This document shows, piece after piece, positions 34,308 through 42,624 of a stretch of DNA of 64,000 nt (its first letter is position 1; each line of letters opens with the position of its first letter). The translations under genes were made by a program, and so were the position numbers. The notes under the pieces are model-generated. The model made no database searches and was not told the DNA's origin. It worked only from the letters and a program-made list of their open reading frames with translations. Source of the DNA: an uncultured Psychroflexus sp. (GTDB taxonomy: Bacteria > Bacteroidota > Bacteroidia > Flavobacteriales > Flavobacteriaceae); NCBI GenBank assembly GCA_913062845.1, contig CAJXVZ010000006.1, positions 1-64,000 on the forward strand. Reading direction: 5' to 3'.

Positions 34308-35069
34308 ATGAAAATATTACTATCTCCCGCTAAATCTTTAAACTTAGAACAGGAATTACCTTTTTCAAAACACACCGTTCCTGATTTTATGGAAAAAACA
34401 AAGGTTTTAGCAAAAAGAATGAAAGATGCTTCAAAATCAGACCTGAAAGATTTGATGTCTATAAGTGATAAACTTGCAGAATTGAATTATGACAGATTTC
34501 AGGAATTCTCAATAGACCATAATCAAAAAAATTCCAGACCAGCTATTTTTACATTCGATGGAGATGTCTACGATGGGGTTAAAGCATATGAGTTATCAGA
34601 AGAAGACATTAACAGACTGCAAAAGAGATTAAGGATTCTATCAGGCTTATATGGTATTTTAAAACCACTGGACCTTATGCAGCCCTACAGATTAGAAATG
34701 GGTACAAAATTAAGTACTGAAAACGCCGAAGACCTTTATGAATTCTGGAAAGAGTCTATCACTGATCAACTCAATAGCGAAATTGAAAAAGAGGAGCTTG
34801 TCGTTAATCTTGCAAGCAAGGAATATTCAAAAGCCGTAAACAGGAAAAAGTTAAACGGCAAATGGATTGAGCCTGTTTTTAAGGACTACAAGAATGGAAA
34901 ACTCAAAATTATAAGTTTTTATGCAAAAAAGGCCAGAGGTTATATGACAAATCATTTAGCAAAAATTGAAGATCCATCTTACGAGGATATTTTGAAATTT
35001 AGTGAGGATGGTTATGGTTTTAGTAAAACAGAGACCAAAAAGGCAAGTCAGCCTGTATTTGTAAGATAG
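34308..35069 (+). CDS. yaaA: Peroxide stress protein YaaA
   Basis: 253 residues matching the YaaA/DUF328 family from end to end: MKILLSPAKSL at the N terminus, AIFTFDGDVYDG, LRILSGLYGILKPLDLMQPYRLEMGT in the middle and VNLASKEYSKAV later. In E. coli YaaA lowers free iron during hydrogen peroxide stress and binds DNA; a similar protective role is assumed. It is a single gene, convergent with htrA, with a hairpin terminator between. Confidence 0.95.
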   Translation: MKILLSPAKSLNLEQELPFSKHTVPDFMEKTKVLAKRMKDASKSDLKDLMSISDKLAELNYDRFQEFSIDHNQKNSRPAIFTFDGDVYDGVKAYELSEEDINRLQKRLRILSGLYGILKPLDLMQPYRLEMGTKLSTENAEDLYEFWKESITDQLNSEIEKEELVVNLASKEYSKAVNRKKLNGKWIEPVFKDYKNGKLKIISFYAKKARGYMTNHLAKIEDPSYEDILKFSEDGYGFSKTETKKASQPVFVR

Positions 35070-35098
35070 ATGTTATATCTCATTACCATCAAAAAAAT

Positions 35099-35132
35099 AA
35101 GCTGTCTCAAAACCAAAGTTTTGAGACAGCTT
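35099..35132 (-). terminator. Terminator of htrA (AGCTGTCTCAAAAC hairpin family)
   Basis: A perfect 15-bp stem, AAGCTGTCTCAAAAC and its complement, with a 4-base loop. A run of seven T follows on the minus strand. It lies between the convergent yaaA and htrA genes. Confidence 0.85.
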
Positions 35133-35159
35133 CGATAGGATTAACAACCGAACTATATA

Positions 35160-36575
35160 CTATCTGAACACATAGGTTTTAGATTGTCCGTTTGGTGCAT
35201 TAAATCTAATTGATAAGGGGTCTCTGGAATCATGCTTTGACATGATTTTTTTCAAATCATCAACGTTTTTAACCGGTTCATCATTAACTTCATCTATAAG
35301 AATACCTTCAAAGATTTCTTTTTTCAGGCTCTCGTTTCTGACGCTATTGATTTTCACACCATAATCAATACCAAATTTTTTCAATTCTGCTTTAGAAGCA
35401 TTTATAACTTCAATTCCCACTTCGCTTATTCTGTAGAATTCATATTTCTCCAGTGTTACATTCGTGGTTTTTACATCACCATTTCTGATATAAGTAACAC
35501 TAACGACATCTCCCGGATTTTTTGAACCTATAAATCCACTCAAATCAGCAAACTTTCTGATCTTAATGTCATTTAATTTAATGATAATATCACCTTCTTT
35601 CAGACCAGCTTTGTAAGCACCGGAGTCAGGATCAACACTACCGATGTAAAAGCCTTGAGTTTCATCAACATTATCCAGCATTTTATAGTTTTCGGCAGTG
35701 ATATCTGTTCCTCTTACGCCCAGAATGGCCTTTTGTACATCACCAAATTCTATAAGGTCTTCTACTATCTTTCTTACATTATTTGACGGTATCGCAAATG
35801 AGTATCCAATATAGCTGCCGGTTCTTGAAGATATTGCCGTGTTTATACCCACTAGCTCGCCTTCAGCATTCACTAATGCGCCTCCGCTATTTCCGGGATT
35901 TACTGCAGCATCTGTTTGTATAAAAGATTGGATCATATCTTTGGATTCGGTCAAACTTCTGCCTTTTGCACTAATGATTCCTGCGGTAACTGTAGAAGTG
36001 AGATTAAAAGGATTTCCAACCGCCAGCACCCATTGGCCTAACTCTATTTGGTTAGAATCACCAAACGAAATATAATCTAATCCCTGTGCATCAATTTTTA
36101 ACAGCGCTATATCACTTTCAGGAACGGTGCCTACTATTTCTGCATTGTAGGTTTCATTGTTATTCAAGGTAATTTTCACTTCACTTGCACCTTCAATAAC
36201 ATGGTTGTTAGTTACAATATATCCGTCAGGTGTTATAATTACTCCTGATCCCATGCCTCTCACAGCTTTTTGTGTTTCGCCGGAGCCTTGACCGTAAAAA
36301 TACTCTCTTAAAGTTCTTGGTTTTGAAAACGTTGTAACGTTTTTGACGTGCACAACCTTATCTACAGTGCTCTTTGCTGCTTCGGTGAAATTAAAATTTT
36401 CTGGCACCAGATTTTCATAAGGTGTTGTTTTAGTCTGGACAATTTTGGGCTGCTCAGTAAAATTACTTTCTTTTACATAATTCTCTTCAGGTTCCTCAAT
36501 CAGAAAATGAAAGGCGCCCAAACTAATCATTCCGCCTAGTATTGCAATACTCAGGTAGCTTAAAAACTTCTTCAT
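35160..36575 (-). CDS. Periplasmic Do/HtrA-family serine protease-chaperone
   Basis: 471 residues anchored or exported by an N-terminal hydrophobic segment (MKKFLSYLSIAILGGMISLG). The trypsin-like domain has the triad His125 (VTNNHVIEG), Asp155 (ESDIALLK) and Ser230 (NPGNSGGAL). Two PDZ domains follow, about 285-370 and 378-470. It would degrade or refold misfolded envelope proteins. No regulator is adjacent; an envelope-stress promoter was not identified. Could be called degP/degQ but orthology is not settled by sequence alone. Confidence 0.94.
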   Translation of the reverse strand: MKKFLSYLSIAILGGMISLGAFHFLIEEPEENYVKESNFTEQPKIVQTKTTPYENLVPENFNFTEAAKSTVDKVVHVKNVTTFSKPRTLREYFYGQGSGETQKAVRGMGSGVIITPDGYIVTNNHVIEGASEVKITLNNNETYNAEIVGTVPESDIALLKIDAQGLDYISFGDSNQIELGQWVLAVGNPFNLTSTVTAGIISAKGRSLTESKDMIQSFIQTDAAVNPGNSGGALVNAEGELVGINTAISSRTGSYIGYSFAIPSNNVRKIVEDLIEFGDVQKAILGVRGTDITAENYKMLDNVDETQGFYIGSVDPDSGAYKAGLKEGDIIIKLNDIKIRKFADLSGFIGSKNPGDVVSVTYIRNGDVKTTNVTLEKYEFYRISEVGIEVINASKAELKKFGIDYGVKINSVRNESLKKEIFEGILIDEVNDEPVKNVDDLKKIMSKHDSRDPLSIRFNAPNGQSKTYVFR

Positions 36576-36703
36576 AATTATCAGTTTTTTAATTTTCTAA
36601 TTAAACTTTATACTTATAGTACGTGATTTTATAAATTTTGTTTCCAAAATATTTCATAATATTTTAAATTCATACCTATCAAATTAAAAAATACATTTAA
36701 TCG

Positions 36704-36711
36704 TATCTTTG
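36704..36711 (+). promoter_or_regulatory. -7 promoter box for dapF-GNAT-mltG
   Basis: TATCTTTG matches TAnnTTTG, 17 bp before the dapF ATG. Confidence 0.5.
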
Positions 36712-36728
36712 CCTAAAATACTAAGCAA

Positions 36729-37517
36729 ATGCCTTCAGAATTAAAATTCTACAAATATCAAGGTACTGGTAATGACTTTGTTATGATAGATAATCAAACC
36801 AATCATTTCAAATATGATACCAAACTTATTAATCGATTATGTGACAGAAAATTTGGCATAGGTGCAGATGGTTTGATTTGTCTTGAAAGTTCAACTGAAA
36901 GCCATGTTGACTTTAAAATGGTATATTTTAATGCAGATGGTAAAGAAAGCAGTATGTGCGGTAATGGTGGCAGATGTATTGTTGCTTTTGCTAAGTTTTT
37001 GAATTTGATTGAGAATAAATGTGTATTTGAAGCTATAGATGGTCTGCATGAAGCATTTATAGATGCAGATATGAATGTTGAATTGAGAATGAAAGACGTT
37101 TCAGATATTGGTCATTTTAACGAGAGTTTAGTTTTAGATACCGGCTCACCTCATTTGATAAAAACTGTTGATGATTTAAGAAATCTTAATGTGAAAGAAG
37201 AAGGCTCTAAAATCAGATACTCTGAACATTTTAAACGCGATGGTATTAATGTAAATTTTATACAATTGAAAGACCAAAAACTATACATCAGAACTTATGA
37301 AAGAGGTGTGGAAGATGAAACCTTGTCATGTGGGACTGGTGTAACTGCCGCAGCTTTGGCATCTTTTGAGCATCAGATTGTTAAAGCTAATCCCATACAT
37401 CTTAAAACTCAGGGAGGAGATTTGAAAGTAAAATTTGATAAGGCAGAAGTCGGTTATAAAAATATATGGTTAATCGGGCCTACGCAACAAGTCTTTAAAG
37501 GGGAATTCTTATGCTAA
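36729..37517 (+). CDS. dapF: Diaminopimelate epimerase
   Basis: Converts LL- to meso-diaminopimelate, the precursor of lysine and of the peptidoglycan cross-link. The 262-residue protein has both catalytic cysteines: Cys77 (SSMCGNGGRC) and Cys201 (ETLSCGTGVTA). The N-terminal KYQGTGNDFVMID is the family start. It opens a three-gene run in which each gene overlaps the next by a few bases, with mltG at the end, so cell-wall precursor supply and glycan processing are co-expressed. Confidence 0.97.
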   Translation: MPSELKFYKYQGTGNDFVMIDNQTNHFKYDTKLINRLCDRKFGIGADGLICLESSTESHVDFKMVYFNADGKESSMCGNGGRCIVAFAKFLNLIENKCVFEAIDGLHEAFIDADMNVELRMKDVSDIGHFNESLVLDTGSPHLIKTVDDLRNLNVKEEGSKIRYSEHFKRDGINVNFIQLKDQKLYIRTYERGVEDETLSCGTGVTAAALASFEHQIVKANPIHLKTQGGDLKVKFDKAEVGYKNIWLIGPTQQVFKGEFLC

Positions 37518-38041
37518 ATTTTGGTTCACAACATATTTATCTTCGTGCGCTCGAACCTGAAGATCTGACATTTCTTGAACAGATTGAGAATGATGATCTG
37601 CTTTGGCATCTTAGCAATACACAAACACCATTTTCCAGGGATATTTTAAAAAAATATTTAGAAAATGGTCATAGAGATATATTTGAAGTTAAGCAATTAA
37701 GATTAGTGATATGCCACAAAGAAACCCATACACAATGTGGTTTTATTGATATTTATGACTTTTCCCCAAAACATAAAAGGGCAGGACTTGGTATTATAAT
37801 CGATGCTGAACACAGAGGTAAGGGCTATGCAAAAGAAGCTATAAGATCTGTTTTAAAATATGGCTTTGATCATTTGGATTTACATCAATTTTACGCCTTT
37901 ATTGAACTTTCAAACGAAAAAAGTTTAAAACTTTTCGAGTCTTGTGGTTTTCAAAAAACCGGAGAAAGAAAGGACTGGAATTATCATCATAAACAATTCC
38001 ATACCGAAGCTATTTACCAAAATATAAACAATGTATATTAG
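37511..38041 (+). CDS. GNAT family N-acetyltransferase, RimJ/RimL-like
   Basis: 176 residues of the GNAT fold of the RimJ/RimL/SpeG type: IYLRALEPEDLTFLEQIEN at the start, acetyl-CoA motif RAGLGIIIDAEHRGKGYAKEAI, and LFESCGFQKTGERKDW at the end. It acetylates an amine of a protein or small molecule; the substrate is unknown. It overlaps dapF by 7 bp and mltG by 11 bp, an order I recall as conserved in Flavobacteriia. Confidence 0.9.
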   Translation: MLNFGSQHIYLRALEPEDLTFLEQIENDDLLWHLSNTQTPFSRDILKKYLENGHRDIFEVKQLRLVICHKETHTQCGFIDIYDFSPKHKRAGLGIIIDAEHRGKGYAKEAIRSVLKYGFDHLDLHQFYAFIELSNEKSLKLFESCGFQKTGERKDWNYHHKQFHTEAIYQNINNVY

Positions 38042-39068
38042 AAAAATTTTACTGTTTATTGCCATAATTGTAACCCTTGGCTTAGCCTATCTGAGTTACA
38101 GCATTTATGAATCTGTTTTTGGACCAAATACAAATTTTGAAGCTGAAACCAAAGAAATCTATATTTCAAAAAATGATAATATAGATAGTTTGTTGGTTAG
38201 ACTATCACCTCACCTCAAGGATATTTCAAGCTTTATTCAGGTTGCCCAAAAAAAGAGCTATTATGTAAAGCCGGGTCGCTATATCATAAAAAAAGGAATG
38301 AATAACAATGAAATAGTAAATGTTTTGAGAAGCCAGAATTCTCCCGTCAACATCACTTTTAATAATGCAGAGAACATCGCAGAACTCAGTGGTAAACTCG
38401 CTTCTCAATTTGATGCAGATTCCCTTGATTTTTTTAAAGTTTTAACTGATAAAAGTTTTCTGAAGGACAGAGAGTTGACTTCGCAACAATCACTATCGCT
38501 GTACATTCCAAATACATACGAGTATTATTGGAATACCTCACCGAAAAAAGTTCAGAACAGATTACTGAAGGAATATCAGGCCTTTTGGAATGAATCCCGT
38601 GAGCAAAAAAGAAAATCTCTTAATTTGTCAAAACTGGAAGTGGCCGTACTTGCTTCTATAGTACAGAAAGAAAGCGTAAAAACAGAAGAAAGACCAAAAA
38701 TTGCAGGTGTTTACATTAATCGACTTAAGCGCAATATGAAGCTTCAGGCAGACCCTACAGTCGTTTACGCTCTAAAACAGAAATACAATAAGCCCGATAC
38801 CATTGTAAGAAGAGTTTTGTTGAAAGATTTGGAAATAGATTCACCTTTTAACACTTACAAGTATCAAGGTTTACCGCCTGCTCCAATTATCATGCCGGAT
38901 GTTTCTTCAATAGATGCTGTTTTAAATTACCAGAAACACAATTATCTCTATTTTGTGGCGGATACCAAAAATATTGGGTATCATATTTTTTCTAAAACAT
39001 TATCCGAGCACAATAGAAATGCAAGGGTTTATAGAGAATGGGTGAACCGGCAGAATATTTACAGATAA
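38031..39068 (+). CDS. mltG: Endolytic murein transglycosylase MltG
   Basis: 345 residues of the YceG/MltG family, cutting nascent peptidoglycan glycan strands at the inner membrane. One membrane helix (about 5-27) precedes a LysM-like region and the catalytic domain. The signature VLASIVQKESVKTEERPKIA contains the catalytic Glu, followed by INRLKRNMKLQADPTVVYA and FNTYKYQGLPPAPI. It is the last gene of the dapF run and converges with bioA with a single base between the stops. Confidence 0.95.
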   Translation: MYIRKILLFIAIIVTLGLAYLSYSIYESVFGPNTNFEAETKEIYISKNDNIDSLLVRLSPHLKDISSFIQVAQKKSYYVKPGRYIIKKGMNNNEIVNVLRSQNSPVNITFNNAENIAELSGKLASQFDADSLDFFKVLTDKSFLKDRELTSQQSLSLYIPNTYEYYWNTSPKKVQNRLLKEYQAFWNESREQKRKSLNLSKLEVAVLASIVQKESVKTEERPKIAGVYINRLKRNMKLQADPTVVYALKQKYNKPDTIVRRVLLKDLEIDSPFNTYKYQGLPPAPIIMPDVSSIDAVLNYQKHNYLYFVADTKNIGYHIFSKTLSEHNRNARVYREWVNRQNIYR

Positions 39069-39069
39069 G

Positions 39070-40368
39070 TCAGAATTTTTCCAGAATTTCTCTGAAAGCC
39101 TGATAAACCTGACTCAATTCTTTTCTTGAAAAAATGTAGGGTGGAACAATATATATAGTTTTTCCTAGAGGCCTCAGATATATTCCTCTTTCCATAAAAA
39201 AACTGTAAATCTTGTCACGTACATTGCCATAACGCTCAATAGTTAAATCTAAATCTATTGCAAGTATTACACCTACTTGCCGTATAGACTTAATTTTTGG
39301 GTGATGCTCAATTTCTCCTTTAAAAACCTGATGCGCTTCAATGATATGTTGAATATTTTGCTGAATTAATTGGCTTTCATAAAGATTGATAGCCTCCAAA
39401 GCCACAGCACATGCTAGTGGATTTCCAGAGTAAGTGTGCGCATGAAATAGGCCTTTTGAAACCTCATCTGCATAAAATGCATCATAAATAAATTGCTTGC
39501 ATACAGTTGCGCCCATGGGCAGCATTCCAGCTGTCAATGCTTTACTAAGACAGATAATATCCGGTTTAGTGTCAATTTGATCAGAAGCAAAACATGTACC
39601 TGTCTTTCCGAAACCGGTCATCACTTCATCTGCGATACATATAATTTCCTGACTTTTGCAATATTTCAAAATACTATTCAATCCAGTTTTATCGTAGGTT
39701 TTCATTCCGGCCGCCCCTTGAATGATTGGCTCATAGATGAACCCCGCGATAAGATTATTTTGTGCTAATTCCTCAAGTATCTTCAGAATTTCTGCGTTAT
39801 TACTTCCATCTGGTTTTGGTAATCTCAATACCTTAATGAAGTGTTCTTGGAACGCACCATTATAAACCGAGAGACCGGAAACAGACATAGCCCCAAACGT
39901 GTCGCCGTGAAAACCTTCTTCAAATGCTAAGATGGTATTTCTTTTTTCACCCTTGTTGTGATGGTATTGTAAGGCCATCTTTAGGCCGATTTCAGTAGCT
40001 GTTGAACCGTTATCATTGTAAAAGACCTTTGAAAAACCTTCAGGTAAAATGGAAATTAATTTTTCTGCAAGCTTTACCGCAGGTTCATGGGTAAAACCGC
40101 TAAAGATAACCTGATCTAACTTTTTAGCTTGATTTGAAATGGCATCAATAAGTTTTTCATTGCAATGACCATACATTGAGGTATACCATGAGCTGATAGC
40201 ATCGATATACGAATTGCCACGCTCGTCGTATATCAAAGTACCTTCAGCCTTAACGACAGGTAAGGAGTGCTGATGTGTTTTATGTTGTGTGAGCGGATGC
40301 CAAATAACTTCACGATCCCTCTCTGTCAGGTTGTGATGTGATGTTTTGTATTTTGACTTGTTCAACAT
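39070..40368 (-). CDS. bioA: Adenosylmethionine-8-amino-7-oxononanoate aminotransferase
   Basis: PLP class III aminotransferase of biotin synthesis, forming 7,8-diaminopelargonate. 432 residues with WHPLTQHK at the N terminus, SSWYTSMYGHCN, the BioA-typical HAHTYSGNPLACAVALEA, IADEVMTGFGKTG and the Schiff-base Lys in CLSKALTAGMLPMG. No other bio genes lie near, so it is outside a biotin operon here. The ATG at 40368 gives a slightly long N terminus (15 residues before LTERDR); no better start exists. Confidence 0.93.
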   Translation of the reverse strand: MLNKSKYKTSHHNLTERDREVIWHPLTQHKTHQHSLPVVKAEGTLIYDERGNSYIDAISSWYTSMYGHCNEKLIDAISNQAKKLDQVIFSGFTHEPAVKLAEKLISILPEGFSKVFYNDNGSTATEIGLKMALQYHHNKGEKRNTILAFEEGFHGDTFGAMSVSGLSVYNGAFQEHFIKVLRLPKPDGSNNAEILKILEELAQNNLIAGFIYEPIIQGAAGMKTYDKTGLNSILKYCKSQEIICIADEVMTGFGKTGTCFASDQIDTKPDIICLSKALTAGMLPMGATVCKQFIYDAFYADEVSKGLFHAHTYSGNPLACAVALEAINLYESQLIQQNIQHIIEAHQVFKGEIEHHPKIKSIRQVGVILAIDLDLTIERYGNVRDKIYSFFMERGIYLRPLGKTIYIVPPYIFSRKELSQVYQAFREILEKF

Positions 40369-40475
40369 AAAAATAATGTGGTGGTTAGCCTAAAATTGAT
40401 ATAAATAAATCCATGAAATCTGTTGAGTCACCTATAAAACTATTTCAAAGATAAAAACTAAAAGATTTTAAAGGA

Positions 40476-40934
40476 CTATTCTCCTTCCTGATCAGAGGCA
40501 TACCATTCAGCAAAAGCAGTTTCAGTTTCTCTCAGCTTTAAACTGTGAAGTTTTAATTCTTCAGGTAATCTGGATTTTATTTTATTAGCAAAGTCAATAA
40601 CCATATTCTCGCTTGAAGGTTGATAATCTACTTCAACAAGTTTATGGCCTTGATTCTTCAAATATTCCGCTAATGTTTTATGACCAGAGTTTATGTTGAG
40701 CATTGTCGCATGGTCCATAATGTCAATAATTTCAGCTTTTACGATGCTCTTAAGATCACCAAAATCAATAACCATTCCATATTTGGGGTTTGTTTTATCT
40801 AGAATTGGCTTTCCAATAACGCAAACATCCAATTTATAACTATGCCCGTGTATATTTCTGCACTTGCCGTCATAGCCATATAAGGCATGTGCCATTTCAA
40901 AGGTAAATTGTTTTGTAATTCTTATTCTCGACAT
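40476..40934 (-). CDS. queD: 6-carboxy-5,6,7,8-tetrahydropterin synthase family protein
   Basis: 152 residues of the QueD/PTPS fold. Zinc ligands His16 (FEMAHAL), His29 and His31 (NIHGHSYK) are present, as is the catalytic Cys25 (DGKCRNIHGH), which marks QueD activity in queuosine synthesis rather than eukaryotic PTPS. It starts 2 bp after the fabD stop and is surely co-transcribed with fabD. A C-terminal Glu in LRETETAF contacts the pterin. Confidence 0.93.
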   Translation of the reverse strand: MSRIRITKQFTFEMAHALYGYDGKCRNIHGHSYKLDVCVIGKPILDKTNPKYGMVIDFGDLKSIVKAEIIDIMDHATMLNINSGHKTLAEYLKNQGHKLVEVDYQPSSENMVIDFANKIKSRLPEELKLHSLKLRETETAFAEWYASDQEGE

Positions 40935-40936
40935 AA

Positions 40937-41818
40937 TTAAAGGCTAGCACTTTCAGTAGGAAATCTTCTGTCAATCTTTTTTATTAAACCCTGCAACACT
41001 TTTCCAGGACCGACTTCAATGTATGAAGTCATACCATCGTTGATCATATTCTTCATGATTTGTGTCCATCTCACGGCTGCTGTAAGTTGCTCAATGAGAT
41101 TCTTCTTGATTTTATCCGGATCTGTTACAGCTTTTGCGTTGACATTTTGATATACCGGACATATTGGCTTTCTGAAATCCGTATTTTCTATAGCATTAGC
41201 CAGAGCTTCTTTTGCAGGCGCCATCAAAGAGGAGTGAAATGCACCACCTACAGGAAGTACCAATGCACGTTTAGCGCCCTTTTCCTTTAAAGTTTCACAA
41301 GCCTTGTTTACAGCCTCAACTTCTCCGGAAATAACCAGTTGTCCCGGACAATTGTAATTGGCAGGAACTACAATTCCAGGAGTATTATTACAAACCTCTT
41401 CTACGATATGATCTTCCAGACCTAAAACAGCCGCCATAGTGGAAGCCTGAACTTCACAGGCCTCTTGCATAGCTTTTGCCCGCTGATGAACCAGCTTAAG
41501 GCCATCTTCAAAACTCAATACTTTATTAGCAACCAAGGCAGAAAATTCACCTAAGGAATGTCCTGCTACCATATCCGGCTTAAAATCATCTCCAAGCACC
41601 TGGCTTAGAATGACAGAATGAAGAAATATCGCCGGCTGGGTGATATCGGTTTGTTTGAGGTCATCGGCTGTGCCCTCAAACATAGTTTTGGTTATTTCAA
41701 ACCCTAGTATACTGTTTGCCTTTTCAAATAAAGCCCTCGCATCTTTGGATTTTTCAAAAAGGTCTAAGCCCATACCTGAAAATTGTGCGCCTTGACCAGG
41801 AAATACATATGCTTTCAT
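40937..41818 (-). CDS. fabD: Malonyl-CoA:ACP transacylase
   Basis: Loads malonyl groups on ACP for fatty acid synthesis. The 293-residue protein has the opening FPGQGAQFSGMG, the nucleophile GHSLGE (Ser88), and the catalytic His in GGAFHSSLM; Gln in the first motif and VGPGKVLQGL at the end complete the family. It heads a two-gene unit with queD. The promoter has a good match to consensus and an internal inverted repeat, suggesting specific control. Confidence 0.96.
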   Translation of the reverse strand: MKAYVFPGQGAQFSGMGLDLFEKSKDARALFEKANSILGFEITKTMFEGTADDLKQTDITQPAIFLHSVILSQVLGDDFKPDMVAGHSLGEFSALVANKVLSFEDGLKLVHQRAKAMQEACEVQASTMAAVLGLEDHIVEEVCNNTPGIVVPANYNCPGQLVISGEVEAVNKACETLKEKGAKRALVLPVGGAFHSSLMAPAKEALANAIENTDFRKPICPVYQNVNAKAVTDPDKIKKNLIEQLTAAVRWTQIMKNMINDGMTSYIEVGPGKVLQGLIKKIDRRFPTESASL

Positions 41819-41841
41819 TTTTGATATGTTTTGTTTGTTTG

Positions 41842-41873
41842 CAAAAGTAGATTGATTTTAGTGAATCTACAAA
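41842..41873 (-). promoter_or_regulatory. fabD promoter containing an inverted repeat
   Basis: On the minus strand TTTG, 20 bp, TACTTTTG. In the spacer GTAGATT (41847-41853) and AATCTAC (41864-41870) form a perfect 7-bp inverted repeat with a 10-bp centre, lying between the two boxes. This is a plausible operator. Confidence 0.65.
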
Positions 41874-41964
41874 TTGAGGCGGAATATGTGTTTTAGATTA
41901 CATTCGTTTTCAATAATATTTTATTGTAAACTAACTAATTTTAGGATTATGCAAGTAAGAAATC

Positions 41965-42489
41965 TTATAAGATATTTCTTAGGTCTTTTTTGATCATTTG
42001 AATAGCAATTTCTTTGGGCGTAGATTTTTGATCAAGCATATTTGAAATAAGAGTTTCTCTTAATTTATAGGCGTCAGATATTGAATCACTCATATTTGTT
42101 TTTCTAATTGTTGAGATTGTAGTGTTCTTTACTGTTTTTATGACATTCCAGCACTCATCAGAAACATATATTTGTTGGACAAGATTATGTTCAAATTCTT
42201 GTTCAATAGTTTGTATAAGTAGATTTTCGTAGTCATTTTTATCATTACCTATGGGTTTAACCCGATTGATCAGATTTCCTATGGCAAGCCGCTCTGTTAA
42301 TAAGGCTAATCTTTCGTAGGCCTGAATTCTAATAGGTAGTGTTTCTTTTTTATGCCTTAGTCTTAGTTCCAACTTTGAATTTTGTTGAAGATGCTCAATG
42401 TGTGTTTTAAAAAAATAAAATGCTATTCCGCCAACAACAATACTCGCAAGAAAAAAAGATACCAGTATAGAAAAATCAAAATCAGACAT
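41965..42489 (-). CDS. Membrane-anchored protein, DUF7935-like
   Basis: 174 residues with an N-terminal membrane helix (about 8-28, ILVSFFLASIVVGGIAFYFF) and a mainly alpha-helical, charged cytoplasmic part. The stretch LPIRIQAYERLALLTERLAIGNLINRV is a conserved helix that I associate with a Bacteroidota family of unknown function (DUF7935), present in a similar place in related genomes. No catalytic motif is visible. It stands alone, divergent from the helicase gene. Confidence 0.75.
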   Translation of the reverse strand: MSDFDFSILVSFFLASIVVGGIAFYFFKTHIEHLQQNSKLELRLRHKKETLPIRIQAYERLALLTERLAIGNLINRVKPIGNDKNDYENLLIQTIEQEFEHNLVQQIYVSDECWNVIKTVKNTTISTIRKTNMSDSISDAYKLRETLISNMLDQKSTPKEIAIQMIKKDLRNIL

Positions 42490-42597
42490 GTTTTTTTGTG
42501 GTAAATATAAATATTGTAATAGATTGAGAACAATTAAAATCTAAGAGATTGTTTAAAAGTATTGATATTTTAACTCATTCAATTTAATTGGATTAAT

Positions 42598-42605
42598 TAA
42601 TTTTG
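42598..42605 (+). promoter_or_regulatory. -7 promoter box for the helicase gene
   Basis: TAATTTTG, 19 bp before the TTG start at 42625; it supports that start. Confidence 0.45.
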
Positions 42606-42624
42606 AAGTTATAAAACAGTAGAA

